The translations under genes were made by a program, and so were the position numbers. 22,119 nt of DNA from Cerioporus squamosus (Eukaryota > Basidiomycota > Agaricomycetes > Polyporales > Polyporaceae), in contig JABYQS010000451.1 of the NCBI GenBank assembly GCA_022592435.1, forward strand, positions 1 to 22,119, given 5' to 3'. Below, in pieces: positions 1 through 11,465 of the stretch (position 1 is its first letter; each line of letters starts with the position of its first letter). The notes beneath the pieces were generated by a model. The model did no database searches. It was given only the letters and a program-made list of their open reading frames with translations, and was not told where the DNA came from.

Positions 1-552
1 CCGGCCGCAACAGATGTGCCGGACTGCAGCAAGTTCCACTTCGTTCAACGCTAAGAAGCGGTCAACGTTCAATTACCGGCTTCAATGAACACGCGGGGGA
101 GTCGCTGTCAGGAGTGCCGGGTGCTGAGATGACGGTTCAGACAGTGCTTCGATAGCCGTTCAGCATAGAGGTCCGTGGGATGGGTAAAGTCGTGGTCAAA
201 GGCAGACGACTCCGAGTACGTTGTGACTGAGGTCATTGTCGGCGGTAGTCAAATGCGATAGACCTCGGCCTCCACCGCCAGTCACCGGCGTCGCGACTAG
301 ATAAGTAATACGGTCGAGCGGGGCGACAGCCTTTATATGCGCGTTTTCTGCAATGCGCAATTTGGTGCTTGTCGACTTGACGGAAAGAAAGGGCGCACGG
401 ACCAAGAGCATCGTGGTCAGAGACTGAGTGCAAGAGGAGGAGGGCTGGAGGAGGGCGTCGACGGCGCTGGCGTCGCAGTCTATGGGCGTCTCCGCGTTTG
501 TCTGACCCTTACCACCACCTGTCGTCGAGCTCGTACCGGACAACACCATATC
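1..552. other. 5' intergenic stretch, no gene seen
   Basis: I see no supported gene here. Open frames exist on both strands (for example 196-609 on the minus strand), but they have no recognisable domain, no plausible intron set and no codon pattern like the neighbouring genes. The last part should carry the promoter and 5' UTR of the SRRM1-like gene that starts at 553. The far left could hold the flank of a gene outside the window. Confidence 0.4.
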
Positions 553-2251
553 ATGGCGGACGCAGGTATGTACCATCTGCGCGCTGTATACACAACGTCT
601 GAGATGCATCGGTAGGGTTCTTCAAGGGCACTTCCGCCGACCAGGATCGACGGTTTTCGGACAAGGAACTGAAGCTCCTCAAGACGATGAAGTTTCCTCC
701 CGAGTTCGACAAGAAGGTGTGCATGCGTTGTTACAGTGGCTATATGCGCGTCTTGATGTCTCATCGCAACGTAGGTCGACATGCGCAAAGTGAACCTGTC
801 TGTGATTCGGCCCTGGATCGTCAAGAAGGTTGTGGAACTGGTTGGCTTCGAGGACGAAGTGGTGGTTGAATACGCTATGGGTTTGCTGGAGGACGACTCG
901 CAGCCGGTGGGTTGCGCGACATGCATTTGGGCCGGCTAGCAGACTAACCATTCATGCACACGAAGACACCCGACCCGCGCAAGATGCAAATAAATCTCAC
1001 TGGCTTCCTTACATCGTCAACACCTGCATTCATGTCTGCCCTCTGGAACCTGTTGCTTGAGGCGCAAGACTCGCCGGCAGGCGTGCCACGCACGTTTGTT
1101 GAGGAAAAGAAGGAAGAGATGCGGCAGGCGAAGGCGGGTGACACACGCGCCTTTGAAGAGCGCGACCGTCGAGCTCGCCTGGACGAGATACGTGCAAATG
1201 AGCGCGAGGCGCGTGGCGGCGGGCGTGGTAGAGGACGCGGTCGAGGAAGAGGTGGCAGTCGTTTCGATGACGATCGCGGTCACGGTGATAGACCCAGGGA
1301 TAGTGGATGGGGTATGAGAGGCGGAGTGCGTACAAGTCGTCTTTCCCGACCTATCGATACTGACTCCTGCACAGAGACCCGGTGGCCCTCCCCGTTCTCC
1401 CCCGCCTCGTTCTCCGCCACCGCGCAGACGCCGCTCTCCCTCTCCCCGCAGCTCTCGTTCTCGCTCTCGCACACCTCGTAGACTCCGGTCACCGCCGCGT
1501 GGTGGTCGATCCTTGTCTCGTACCCCGCCGCGGCGTTCCCCTCCGCCTCGTCGCAGAGGTTCGCCTCCCCGTCGCTCCCCTTCGCGGTCTCGGTCTCCTC
1601 CCCCGGGCCGTCGTCGGCCACGTTCCCCATCCATCTCTCCCGCACCATCACGCGACCGTCGTGTACGGGGGTCTCGTAGTCCACCTCCCCGTAGGCGACG
1701 CTTAAGCACACGTTCTCGCTCCCGAAGTCGCAGTCCTCCTCCACCCTACAGGGCGGATATGGTCGCCGCCGGAGCCCGAGCATGAGCCGTTCACCTCCTC
1801 GCAGGCGCCGCCGAAGCATCAGCCTGGACAGGGATCGCAGTCCTCCACCCCGACGCCGCAGTCCGCCCAGACGGAAGGGTCGAACCCCCAGCCGGGACAG
1901 TGTCAGAAGCCGCACGATGGACACCGCTAGTGAGCGCCCTGGTACTTCTGGTTCACGCAACGCGGACAAGATGGAAGTTGATGGTCAAGGCAATGGCGGT
2001 GAGCTCAAGATCAGAGGACAAGCTGATGCTGAACATCGCAAGGACCAGATGGATGTTGATCATACTCCGGTACGCAAAACACATATCTCACTTTTTGTTC
2101 CTACTGACTCTAGTGACTCTCCCAGGAGGACCGCGCTGAGCTGGAGAGGCGCGAGAGCGAGTTGAAGGAGAAGGCGTTGCGCAACAAGGTCGTGCGCACC
2201 CGCAAAAGTAGTGCTGCCACCGCGAACGCAAGCACTAGCAATGACAATTGA
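553..2251 (+). CDS. SRRM1-like PWI-domain splicing factor with RS tail
   Basis: Likely the fungal counterpart of SRRM1/SRm160, a nuclear factor that binds RNA through its PWI domain and bridges SR proteins and the spliceosome. Proposed exons are 553-565, 616-716, 775-906, 966-1325, 1375-1662, 1752-2069 and 2126-2251, all phase-consistent, giving 445 residues. The start MADAGFFKGTS is typical of the family. The PWI domain spans about residues 25-125 and includes 'VIRPWIVKKV' (the P-W-I signature), 'LTGFL' and 'ALWNLLLEAQDSP'. A charged linker and an RGRGRG run follow, then a long RS/RSP-rich tail (about 203-350), an acidic linker and a conserved basic C-terminal helix around 'ELERRESELKEKALRNK'. 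Intron 3 (907-965) has a CTAAC branch site 18 bp before its AG. The intron at 1663-1751 lies inside the RS tail and is the least certain splice. Family assignment is firm; exact exons are inferred. Confidence 0.88.
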
Positions 2252-3010
2252 TCAGTATCTTCACATTCTGTCTGTTTTCTTCTACGACACGTATGCTTAC
2301 CGCCCGTTCTGTGGACTGCGATAGAGCGATCATCTTGTCCGTTCCTCGAGGTCCTCCATATGTGTGACGCCATCCGTAAACGTACCGCCGTACATGTACA
2401 TCCTATTCTTGCTCGTATTGATTGCGTTCTTCCGTGCCAGTGATACAGGAGGCTAATGTTGGAACGCGTACAGTCAATGCCCCTTCAATATACTCACCGC
2501 GGCCTTTGGTCCTTGGTTCAATGGCCGAGCAGCTCCGCGACACCTCCTACCCGGTACGTCCTCGGTCAATTCACGGATAGCTTACCGCGGCGCCGATGAA
2601 GTCATCGCTACCATCTCTCTGCACGGAGAATCGCGGCGGATCAGTTTGTTCGCGTATGACCTGCTGCTCCACACTCTAATTCTCCTAGATTCTCTCCGTA
2701 CCGCGCCAACGCTACCTGCTGCAGCGGCACCTCCAGATAGAAGCATAGATCGTCAAGCTTCCATGTGCGTCATACGCTGCTAGAGTTGTTTTTGGCCAAT
2801 AGAAGTGCGATATTTGGGGTACGAAAGTCACTGAGCGAGCTACGTCCGAGTTTTAAGAACGACCGCTTACGCATCAAAGGACGGATGGTCTGCAGGTGCG
2901 TGCGGATATATAGTCGTGTGGTTGACCTTGTCCAGAGACCCCAGTGCTCAGTGTTCAGTACTCGGTCACAGGCCCTCTATTACTCACCCTCTGGACTCCA
3001 GATTTCCGAG
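2252..3010. other. Intergenic region with possible gene remnant
   Basis: This holds the 3' flank of the SRRM1-like gene and the promoter of the AA9 gene. A weak two-exon reading exists: ATG at 2521, donor at 2554 (gtacgt), acceptor ending in 'ctcctag' near 2690, and a stop near 2746, for about 30 residues. A second open stretch overlaps it in another frame (about 2580-2780). Neither is recognisable, so I treat the stretch as noncoding or a relic. Confidence 0.35.
2907..2912 (+). promoter_or_regulatory. TATA box of AA9 gene
   Basis: TATATA lies about 100 bp upstream of the AA9 start codon at 3011, a usual distance for an inducible fungal gene. One CTGGGG (minus strand, 2939-2944) matches the CreA/Cre1 carbon-repression consensus, but a single site is weak evidence. 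Confidence 0.55.
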
Positions 3011-4433
3011 ATGCTCGTGAAGCTCGCAGTTGCCGCCTCCCTCGTCGCGTCCGCCGTTGCGCATGCTACCTTCCAGGAGCTGTGGGTGAATGGCGTCGAC
3101 CAGGGTTCGTCCTGCGCCCGGTTGCCAGCGAGCAACAGCCCTGTCACTAGCGTCACTACTCCGGTATGTCCGCCCCTCGGAACTTCCTCCTTGTGTTTTG
3201 ATGAGAAGGATGCTGATCGACGAGCAGGACATCGCATGCAATGCCAACGCGGCCAGCAGCCAGGGCGTCTGCCAAGTCATGCGTGCGTATCCTGTGCCGT
3301 CGTCACGCTCGCCGTGGGCGACACGCAATTGACCTCGCGTCCTATAGCCGGAGACGAGGTCACCGTTGAGATGCACCAGCAGCCCGGAGACCGGTCTTGC
3401 GCCAACGAGGCCATTGGTGGCGCGCATTACGGTCCCATCAACGTACGTCCTCCGTCTACTATCCGTCTGTAAGATGCGGTATGCTGACGCTTATATGCGC
3501 GTAGATCTACATGGCGAAGGTGGACGACGCGACGACTGCCGTTGGCTCCTCTGCGAAGTGGTTCAAGGTCTCTGAGATGGGCCTTCCTTCGAGCAACCCC
3601 GATTACTGGGCCACAGGTACGTCCCGCACCTTGCCTATGTATGCAGGTGATGGAACACTGAGCCCTGGTCTCTATCAGAGGTCTTGAATGTGCGTTCACC
3701 CGGATTTGCCGCGCCCTGGTCTGATCGTTGATGAACTCCGTTGCCTGTAGGACAACTGTGGTCACTTCACCTTCAAGGTCCCGTCAGACATCGCACCTGG
3801 CAACTACCTCATACGCGCGGAAGTCATCGGTCAGTCTTTTGATAAGTGCATACATACAGTTCTCCGACTCAGGCTGACGGTGATGTAGCCCTCCACGTCG
3901 CGAGCCAGCCTGGTGGTGCTCAGTACGTCAATCTTCGAAGCTCGGCCCTGTGCTCTGCTCACACTGAACTGCACCAGGTTCTACATGTCATGCTTCCAAG
4001 TCAACGTGAGTCCGATACCTCACCTATCCGGATAGCACAAAGCTGAATGAAGGACTACAGGTCGGCGGCTCTGGCTCGGCTAACCCCCCGACGGTCAGCT
4101 TCCCCGGCGCATACAGCGCCTCGGACCCCGTAAGTATCAGTGTGTGTCTACGCCCCAGACATACGGCTCACACGACACACGTCTAGGGAATCCTCATCAA
4201 CATCTACCAGCAGCTCAACTCGTACGAGAGTAAGTCTTGTCTTCCAGTCGGAATTGGGCAAACGAAGACTCACGAGTTCCCTAGTCCCCGGACCGTCGCC
4301 GTATGGTACTACCTCGCCGACGGTTGCGGCCACCCCCTACCCAACCACCGCGACGTGGAACACCGCCTTGCAGCCGTCAACTGTTCCGACTGCTGTCCCG
4401 ACCGCTGGTGCGAAGGGCATTGGCAAGGCTTGA
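3011..4433 (+). CDS. AA9 lytic polysaccharide monooxygenase (former GH61)
   Basis: A secreted copper enzyme that oxidatively cleaves cellulose or related beta-glucans, working with cellulases. Eleven exons: 3011-3163, 3228-3282, 3348-3442, 3505-3616, 3679-3689, 3751-3829, 3889-3922, 3978-4005, 4061-4129, 4187-4229 and 4285-4433; all junctions are phase-consistent and give 275 residues. Residues 1-17 form a signal peptide ending AVA, so His18 becomes the mature N-terminus and supplies the histidine brace. The second brace His is His96 (GGAHYGP). Gln180-Phe-Tyr182 (GGAQFYMSC) carries the conserved Gln and axial Tyr, and His171 is the usual second-sphere His. Other family hallmarks are VEMHQQPGDRSC, DIAPGNYLIRAE and DPGILINIYQ...IPGP. 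The short Thr/Pro/Ala-rich tail lacks a CBM1 and shows no GPI signal. Substrate and C1/C4 specificity cannot be read from the sequence. Exon 5 is only 11 nt. Confidence 0.95.
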
Positions 4434-4849
4434 GCAGTTCAAGCTATCGAGGACGAAACCACCTTGATGCGTGACGCGATCCGCTTACTTAGCCAGGTTT
4501 GTTCAACGTACAGCTTCTAAGGCATGTAGTCAAAATATCTGGAAAAAAATCGATCCTCGCTCTTGAATGTCCTGTAAGCGAGTTCAAACGTTCGGACGCT
4601 CTGCTGCGTTTGCACTTGACCACGCTGATAACACGAGGGCTGGGCCGCGGTGACTCGTGGTACCGTATACGTACTCTTCGTCGTCGTGGCGTGCTTGATC
4701 AACTAAAACTCATCAAGGTGCAGTCTGCATGCTGAGTCCCCCGATTTGCCCTAACTATGACTGAGGGTTGATTAGCCAGGTTCAACAGACGCGTCATCTC
4801 ATCATAGCTCGACCCGCTGTACCGTCCTCCGCACTTCCAAAGTTCCCAG
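4434..4849. other. Intergenic region between AA9 and HNH-like copy 1
   Basis: 3' flank of the AA9 gene. An open frame at 4499-4735 has no recognisable product. I looked here for a counterpart of exon 1 of HNH-like copy 2, ending in a G|GTGAGT donor, and did not find a convincing one. This suggests that copy 1 lacks its first exon. Confidence 0.4.
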
Positions 4850-5885
4850 ATTCCACTATCGACACCTGCTCTATGTCTCGTCAGGATAGATCAACTACAT
4901 CTCGTTATGCCTCAATGTGCGCACTCTGGCCGCAGTGCGGCAGCGATCGATCGATCAGCCTTCGGTATCTACTCCCGTTCGTCGTATCATATCCAGTAGC
5001 CTGAAGGGCTTGAGCAGGTGAGGCAGATTGCCACAAATCGCAGTTGCCAATGATTCAGACACAACTCCAGGTCGAGTGGTTGAAATCCACGCATCTGATC
5101 GGTGCCGACTTCCACCTGGATTGCCCTGAAATCCTTATCAGTTGTGAGTACCACACTAACGACTCTTGTATGTCGGATGAATTTCAGGCTAACCTGATTC
5201 ACCACCGCCAGTATGTGAAAGCCATAAGGACGACTATGAATCCGGTGCATTCGTTCTCTGTCCGCCGCTACTTGACCTGAAACTCCTCCGGGAATGGGAG
5301 ATCGAAGATTGGAAGCAACGAGTCGCCAGTCCGACATACCGTGATCGCTCTGTGCCACCGCTAAGTGTAAGTTCGTCGTTCAATTCCCTCCCTCCTTCTT
5401 GCTAATCCATCGTCCCTCTAACAGCAGCTGAGCGGTTTGATATCGATTGTTTGGATATCTTACCCTTTCATTGAATCGAAACGCATCGGGGACATCAACC
5501 TCCATTGCACGTCTCCCAGGCCAGATTCAGGCCCGTTTCCTCAGGAGGTTGCCTGCGAGGGGGTACGCCGCGCAAGATTTGAAACCTTGCTACCGAGTCC
5601 CGCCTCGAACCAAAGCAAGAACGCATACTCGAGCTTGCCATCAAACCGGACAAGCAGACATGGCCAATATCGGTTAACCCGTTTATTCTCATCGTGAAAG
5701 CATTGGACCACCTCGGAACGGGCTTCGCACCCGCTCGAGTCACATTGTACGACAAGGACACCTCATGCAGAGTGTTAAACCCCGTCGAGGATGTCCATCG
5801 TACTCTGCTGGAGTTACGCGACCTGTACGCTCGGTCGGCGGAAATGTGCAAGGAAGCACGCTCACGATTAGTACTATCAGACTAG
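4850..5885 (+). pseudogene. HNH-like family, copy 1 (5'-truncated, frame broken)
   Basis: Tandem relative of copy 2. Recognisable exons are 4850-5017, 5071-5143, 5212-5366, 5425-5547 and 5598-5885. The 73-nt and 155-nt exons have exactly the same lengths as in copy 2. The exon with the first zinc-ligand motif is damaged: compared with copy 2 (149 nt) it is 168 nt long, so the frame shifts and meets TGA at 5002-5004. The region corresponding to the copy 2 'PHRI' reads P-V-R-R-I, which loses the His. The Asn of 'DNLIALC' is also lost (EILISLC), while the C-x2-H of 'LCESH' remains. Everything downstream stays open to TAG at 5883, including a 95-codon last exon with 'VEDVHRTLLELRDLYAR'. No first exon is visible. 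The last intron would use a poor donor (GTTGCC) and a CGAG acceptor. Best read as a decaying duplicate, though recent or partial use of the 3' part cannot be excluded. Confidence 0.65.
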
Positions 5886-7464
5886 CCCTTGATAGAGACC
5901 TTGGTCGACGACTGTGTGCAATCCTTGCCTCTTCCCCTCAGGCCTACGAATGTATGCTGCATCTTCTAGTAGTATGCTGTAGCTGCGGCCTGGAGTGTCA
6001 GCCACGAAGCACCGAGAATGGTCGACGCGCTCTGAAACCGAGGGGACATCGTGAGTATGTACAAGGAGAGCTCGAGACGTAGTAGACGCGCGGAATCGCG
6101 TCCCGCGGACCCATGGCAACGCCTCCTCTCGCGGCCCTCATTCCACCTCCCTCCACCAGGTCGGCTCTCCGGACGCTTATCAGAATTACGAGCTTTCGCT
6201 ACATGGCCTCGGACCTGCTACGAGATCCACGAGGTGCAGAGATGTCTCATAACTCCCCTACGGGCGGAACTCGTGACGTCTCGTGGCCCCCTTGCGAGAA
6301 AACTGGCAAACACTATGGTGAGTACTGTTACGTCAGTGCACCGGAGACTCACCCCAAGGATCGGAAGACAGCCATACGTCTTGACATACCTTGAGACCTC
6401 TCCGTGCCGACACTCTGCACCGTCCTCCATACATTCGCTGCTGCCAGATTCTACTATCAACGGTTTCCCTATGTCTCGCCAGGAGAAATCGGCCATGGTT
6501 CGCGATAACGGGATGTGCCCGCTCTGTGGCAGTGAGCAGGAAGGAGTATCTTCTCCGCATCGCATCATATCCGCTCGTCTGAAGGGCTTGAGCCAGGTGA
6601 GGCAAGCATTCGTCACATGTTCCCGAAAGATACTGATTGAGGTTACTTACACTCCAGGTTGAGTGGTTGAGATCCGCGCAGTTGGTTAGCCACGGTCTTG
6701 ACCTGGACAACCCCGATAACCTCATCGCTTGTGAGTACTGCCAGCACGAATCTCAGGCTGTCTTATTCCATCTCACCGGCCTTTACTAGTATGCGAAAGC
6801 CATAAGGAGCATCTCGACTCTGGTACACTCATACTCTGTCCGCCGCAAGGTGACCTGAAGCTTCTCCTGGACTGGGAGGTCGATGACTGGAAGACGCGAA
6901 TCACTAGTCCGTCATACCGCGAGCGATCGCTGCCACCGCTCAGTGTACGTCGTTCAGTTAGGGGGAAACGGTGTACAACTTATTTACCGTCCCTCTATCA
7001 GCGACTTAGCGGTCTCATATCCATAGTTTGGGTATCCCACCCCGTCTTCACATCGATTCGCATTGGTGACATCTTCCTCCATTGCACCTCCCTCAACCCA
7101 AAGATGGACGACCACTTCCCTCAGCAGGTGAGCTGTCAGCGGGTAACCCGCGCCAGCACTCCAAACCCTGCTATCGAGCCCCACCTCAGGGATCCAAACC
7201 ACGGACGTATCTTTGAGCTTGCCATCGAACCGCAGAAGTATACGTGGCCGATGAAATCCGTTCATCCTCCTCGTGAAAGCATTGGACAGCCTCGGAACGG
7301 GCTACGTACCTGCCCAAATCACAGTTGGAAGCCGGAAGACCCCGTACGAGGTGTCAAACCCCGTCGAAGATGTCCACCGGACTCTACTGGAGCTGCGCGA
7401 CCTGTACGCTCGGACGGCGGAGACTTGCAAGGAAGCGCGCTCACGGTCAGGACTATCCGACTAA
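4850..7464 (+). repeat. Tandem direct duplication of an HNH-like gene
   Basis: The units 4850-5885 and 6448-7464 are diverged direct repeats. They share exon order, intron positions, two identical exon lengths (73 and 155 nt) and long matching stretches such as the segments around 5690-5880 and 7265-7464. The spacing of equivalent points is about 1.57-1.60 kb. Similarity extends weakly past the stop codons (compare 5886-5925 with 7465-7505), so the duplicated block included some 3' flank. Confidence 0.8.
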
Positions 7465-7493
7465 CCTGGCCCGTCGTAGAGACGACCGTGTAG
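6113..7493 (+). CDS. HNH-like nuclease-family protein, copy 2
   Basis: Proposed exons are 6113-6317, 6448-6596, 6658-6730, 6790-6944 and 7002-7127, then the last exon, either from 7179 or read straight through 7128-7178, which is an in-frame 51-nt optional intron. The ATG at 6113 has a good context (ccATGGcaa). The core resembles an HNH/ββα-metal finger: C-P-L-C, then P-H-R-I, then D-N-L-I-A-L-C-E-S-H, i.e. two Cys-containing ligand pairs plus candidate catalytic His and Asn. A downstream region with no assigned domain follows (LSGLISIVWVSH..., FELAIEP). Compared with copy 1, a net 5-nt loss near 7250 shifts the frame: the ancestral C-terminus (VKALDSLGTGY... to TAA 7462-7464) lies in another frame, and the current one runs to TAG at 7491-7493. 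Function is unknown; the HNH assignment rests on motif spacing only. It may be a gene with a new tail or an early pseudogene. Confidence 0.6.
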
Positions 7494-7816
7494 TTTGGCA
7501 GCCTCAGGTCGTCCGACCAACTCGAATTCGGCTGTGGAGTCACCGCTCGAGCTCCAAGTCCTGCAGCAGTCCTCGCTGTTTTCCCAGGCCTGTCCCAAAA
7601 CCATGATCGTCTTATGTTGCACAGATAGACACGCTATCCCGCCCACAGGTACGATTCCCTTGCAATGCGTCCGAAATTTAGACCGGTGGACAGCGGTGGC
7701 CCCATCTCATCTCGAGTATGACAGTGACGTACATCGTGCATGTCCCACGGCGCGCGCTGTTCTCTGCCTGAGAACCGCGATGATGATGCTTGAACGCATC
7801 ATTACATCTTCATCAG
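7494..7816. other. Gap before HNH-like copy 3; start exon uncertain
   Basis: An open frame runs 7495-7851 with no recognisable product. An ATG at 7603 in fair context is followed by a possible donor (ACAG|gtacga, about 7648), which could be the first exon of copy 3. I could not find a unique phase-correct acceptor, so this is not called. Confidence 0.3.
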
Positions 7817-8985
7817 CCTTGCAGCAGCCTCGTTCATCATGCCAATGCTAAGAGCTTTGTCAAGACACGACCGCCTTCATCCCGACTACACTTAACTCTA
7901 CGTAACTTGCCCGCAACATCATGCTCCCGGAAACAATCGACTACTTACGTCGACGTTGATGCCCCTCCTTCTCGTCCAAGCAGCGCACTCAGTGGCGGCT
8001 CCTCGTATGTCAGCAACGACAGTTACGTGGATTCCTCTGATGTAGATTTCGAGTACATCCGCCCTCGGGTGCGCGCCAGCACCATCCGACGCCACAACTC
8101 ACAATGTCTTCTCTGTGGGGCGGAGCACGACCTGGAGGTGTACCGGGTCATTTACCAGCACGGCGCGGCTCTCGAGGTGAGTGTCAAGGATAAGGATATC
8201 TCTCGTTCTGCATCGCTCAACATATGGTCTCTATAGCACGCCCGTTGGCTTGAGAGGCTAGGCTTGATCGACGAGGACTTCGATGAGCATGAGGCGGATA
8301 GTTTCTCTAACTTCATGACGCGTCAGTACTGCTCTCGTACGCGTACTGTGGACAACTCGGGGCTGACTGGTAATTTTTGGAGGCAGTGTGTAAACCCCAC
8401 AGAGATGCATACGACGAGGATGTTTGGCGGTGGCTGCCTTCGGCGGACTTTCGACGTCAAATGCCCGCCCACCCAGTGCGAGGCGAAGCCACCAATGCGG
8501 AACAGGTACATGCGGCGCGGTGACTCGAAAGATGCGTACCTAATTGATGTCGCTGTATTATAGAACAACGGAGGCGCCAGTTCCACTCCTGCGGAAGCCC
8601 GGACATCCTCATCGGTGAGACTCTCATGTACGCTATAAGCCGCAGGGTACTGACTGTGCGGCTATGATGTTCGACGGCGCAGAGCGGCATTTGGTTCGAT
8701 CTTCTCGTTTTCCTGCCCCAGCATATGCCGGGGCTGTCGGAAATAGCTCCAGGTGGGGCCGACGATCTCATGTTGCTCAGGCGAACTGCTGACGAGCCTC
8801 TATACACAGGCAAACCACGCGTTATCGCCAGCTACAAACGCCTCGAGCTGAACCCATACCTCGTGTTCGTGTCCGCACTCCCCATGATCGGCGCGGTCTA
8901 CTATCCGCCGCCTGACCCTGCACTCAAAGACATCGAGAAGGAATGTCTGGCCATACGAGCAGCTTGGAACAGTCGCGTTCAGTGA
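7817..8985 (+). CDS. HNH-like family protein, copy 3 (start uncertain)
   Basis: Exons downstream are phase-consistent: open to 8176, then 8237-8321, 8387-8505, 8564-8614 and 8683-8985. The first called exon is open from 7787 but has no in-frame ATG, so a further 5' exon must exist; 7817 is only a candidate acceptor (catcag). The layout follows copies 1 and 2: C-L-L-C (near 8106), then S-N-F-M-T-L-C-K-P-H-R-D spanning the 8322-8386 intron, matching 'DNLIALCESH' of copy 2. The position of the copy 2 His in 'PHRI' is Tyr here (VYRVI), so a catalytic His is doubtful. The C-terminal part (SGIWFDLLVFLPQHM..., ELNPYLVFVSALPM, DPALKDIEKECLAIRAAW) parallels the C-terminal region of copies 1 and 2 in length and pattern. 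A Ser-rich N-terminal region precedes the finger. Biochemical role unknown. Confidence 0.6.
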
Positions 8986-9171
8986 ACATGGTAGTGTATT
9001 GACACGAACATGTCCGTCTGAGGCCAAATGTTATATTTGCAGCTCGGAAACGGAGGGAGTCCGTTCCATACGGTTGTAACCGGCCTTCATGCTTTGCGGA
9101 TAGAGGTATTATAGAAAGAACAGTAGTACATAAATAATACAACAGTGGATGAATACAGAAAGCGTCCGACT

Positions 9172-10757
<1,586 letters not shown>

Positions 10758-11465
10758 ACTTCGGGTTGTGGTTCTTACTGTTGTATTCTATTCTTGTACT
10801 CTCTATTTATCCTACATACCAGTCTAGTCTCCACCTTCATCGCCGCGATCGTGTGTCTTGGGTTGGCCTCGACGTACATGCACGGTACAAATGCCTGCGA
10901 GCACGGCCGCTCAGAAGCTCCAGAGCATATCCAACATCGACGCCCCGAAAAGCGCGCGGACGTCCGCCCAACATCCGCCACGACATAACCCTCCCGGTCC
11001 CCCGTCCTTGAGGGTACAGTGAATATCGTCCCCCGAGCTGGGTTCCGCTTGGGCCGACTGTCTTGCGGCGTCGAACATTCACGTTGATCGAGCATGGGAC
11101 GACACCGGGCAAAGTCACTATGTGGCGCAAGCCAGAGTACCGGGAAGCAGACGAGCACAGTGAAAGCACAGATGATACTGGAGACCGTGAGGCAAGTACT
11201 GAGGAGGATCGGAGCGAGAGGCAGAGTATGTATACCTCACTGCTGGCTTGAAGAAGCTCTTGAAGAGAGCGACATTGACATGAATCCCCGAATCTGAGGA
11301 TAACCGCTATCAGCCACCTATAACGCGGTAAATTAAAGTTCAACAAACCGAAGCCCCGCCTGGAGCCGTGCCACCACCAGGCCACCATCCCCATCTCTCC
11401 CTTTTCTTCTCCTCGTCCCTAGCCTGTCCCTCGTTTCCTCCCCCCACGCTCCTTCTACGACCTGC
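10758..11465. other. Intergenic stretch, no gene seen
   Basis: 3' flank of H2B. Several overlapping open frames occur on both strands (for example 10837-11394 minus and 11063-11297 plus), but none has recognisable motifs or plausible splice structure. The right end, with a pyrimidine-rich run around 11395-11460, probably carries the promoter or leader of the small gene at 11466. Confidence 0.4.

Noticed and set aside
1017..1709. 230-aa minus-strand Arg/Gly-rich open frame opposite the SRRM1-like gene
   Set aside because: It is the antisense shadow of the repetitive RS-coding sequence; the plus strand has a recognisable PWI domain and phase-consistent introns.
4944..4956. GATC-rich run (cgatcgatcgatc) in HNH-like copy 1 as a regulatory or methylation cluster
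   Set aside because: It is a short chance-level microrepeat inside the damaged exon; it may simply be part of the indel that broke the frame.
7206..7300. A short intron (donor gtatac near 7238, acceptor gtgaaag near 7280) rescuing the frame of HNH-like copy 2
   Set aside because: It would be about 42 bp, below the size of other introns here, and it still joins into the wrong frame.
10837..11394. 185-aa minus-strand open frame after H2B
   Set aside because: No domain, no splice support and an unlikely start (MGMVAWWWHGS); treated as chance.
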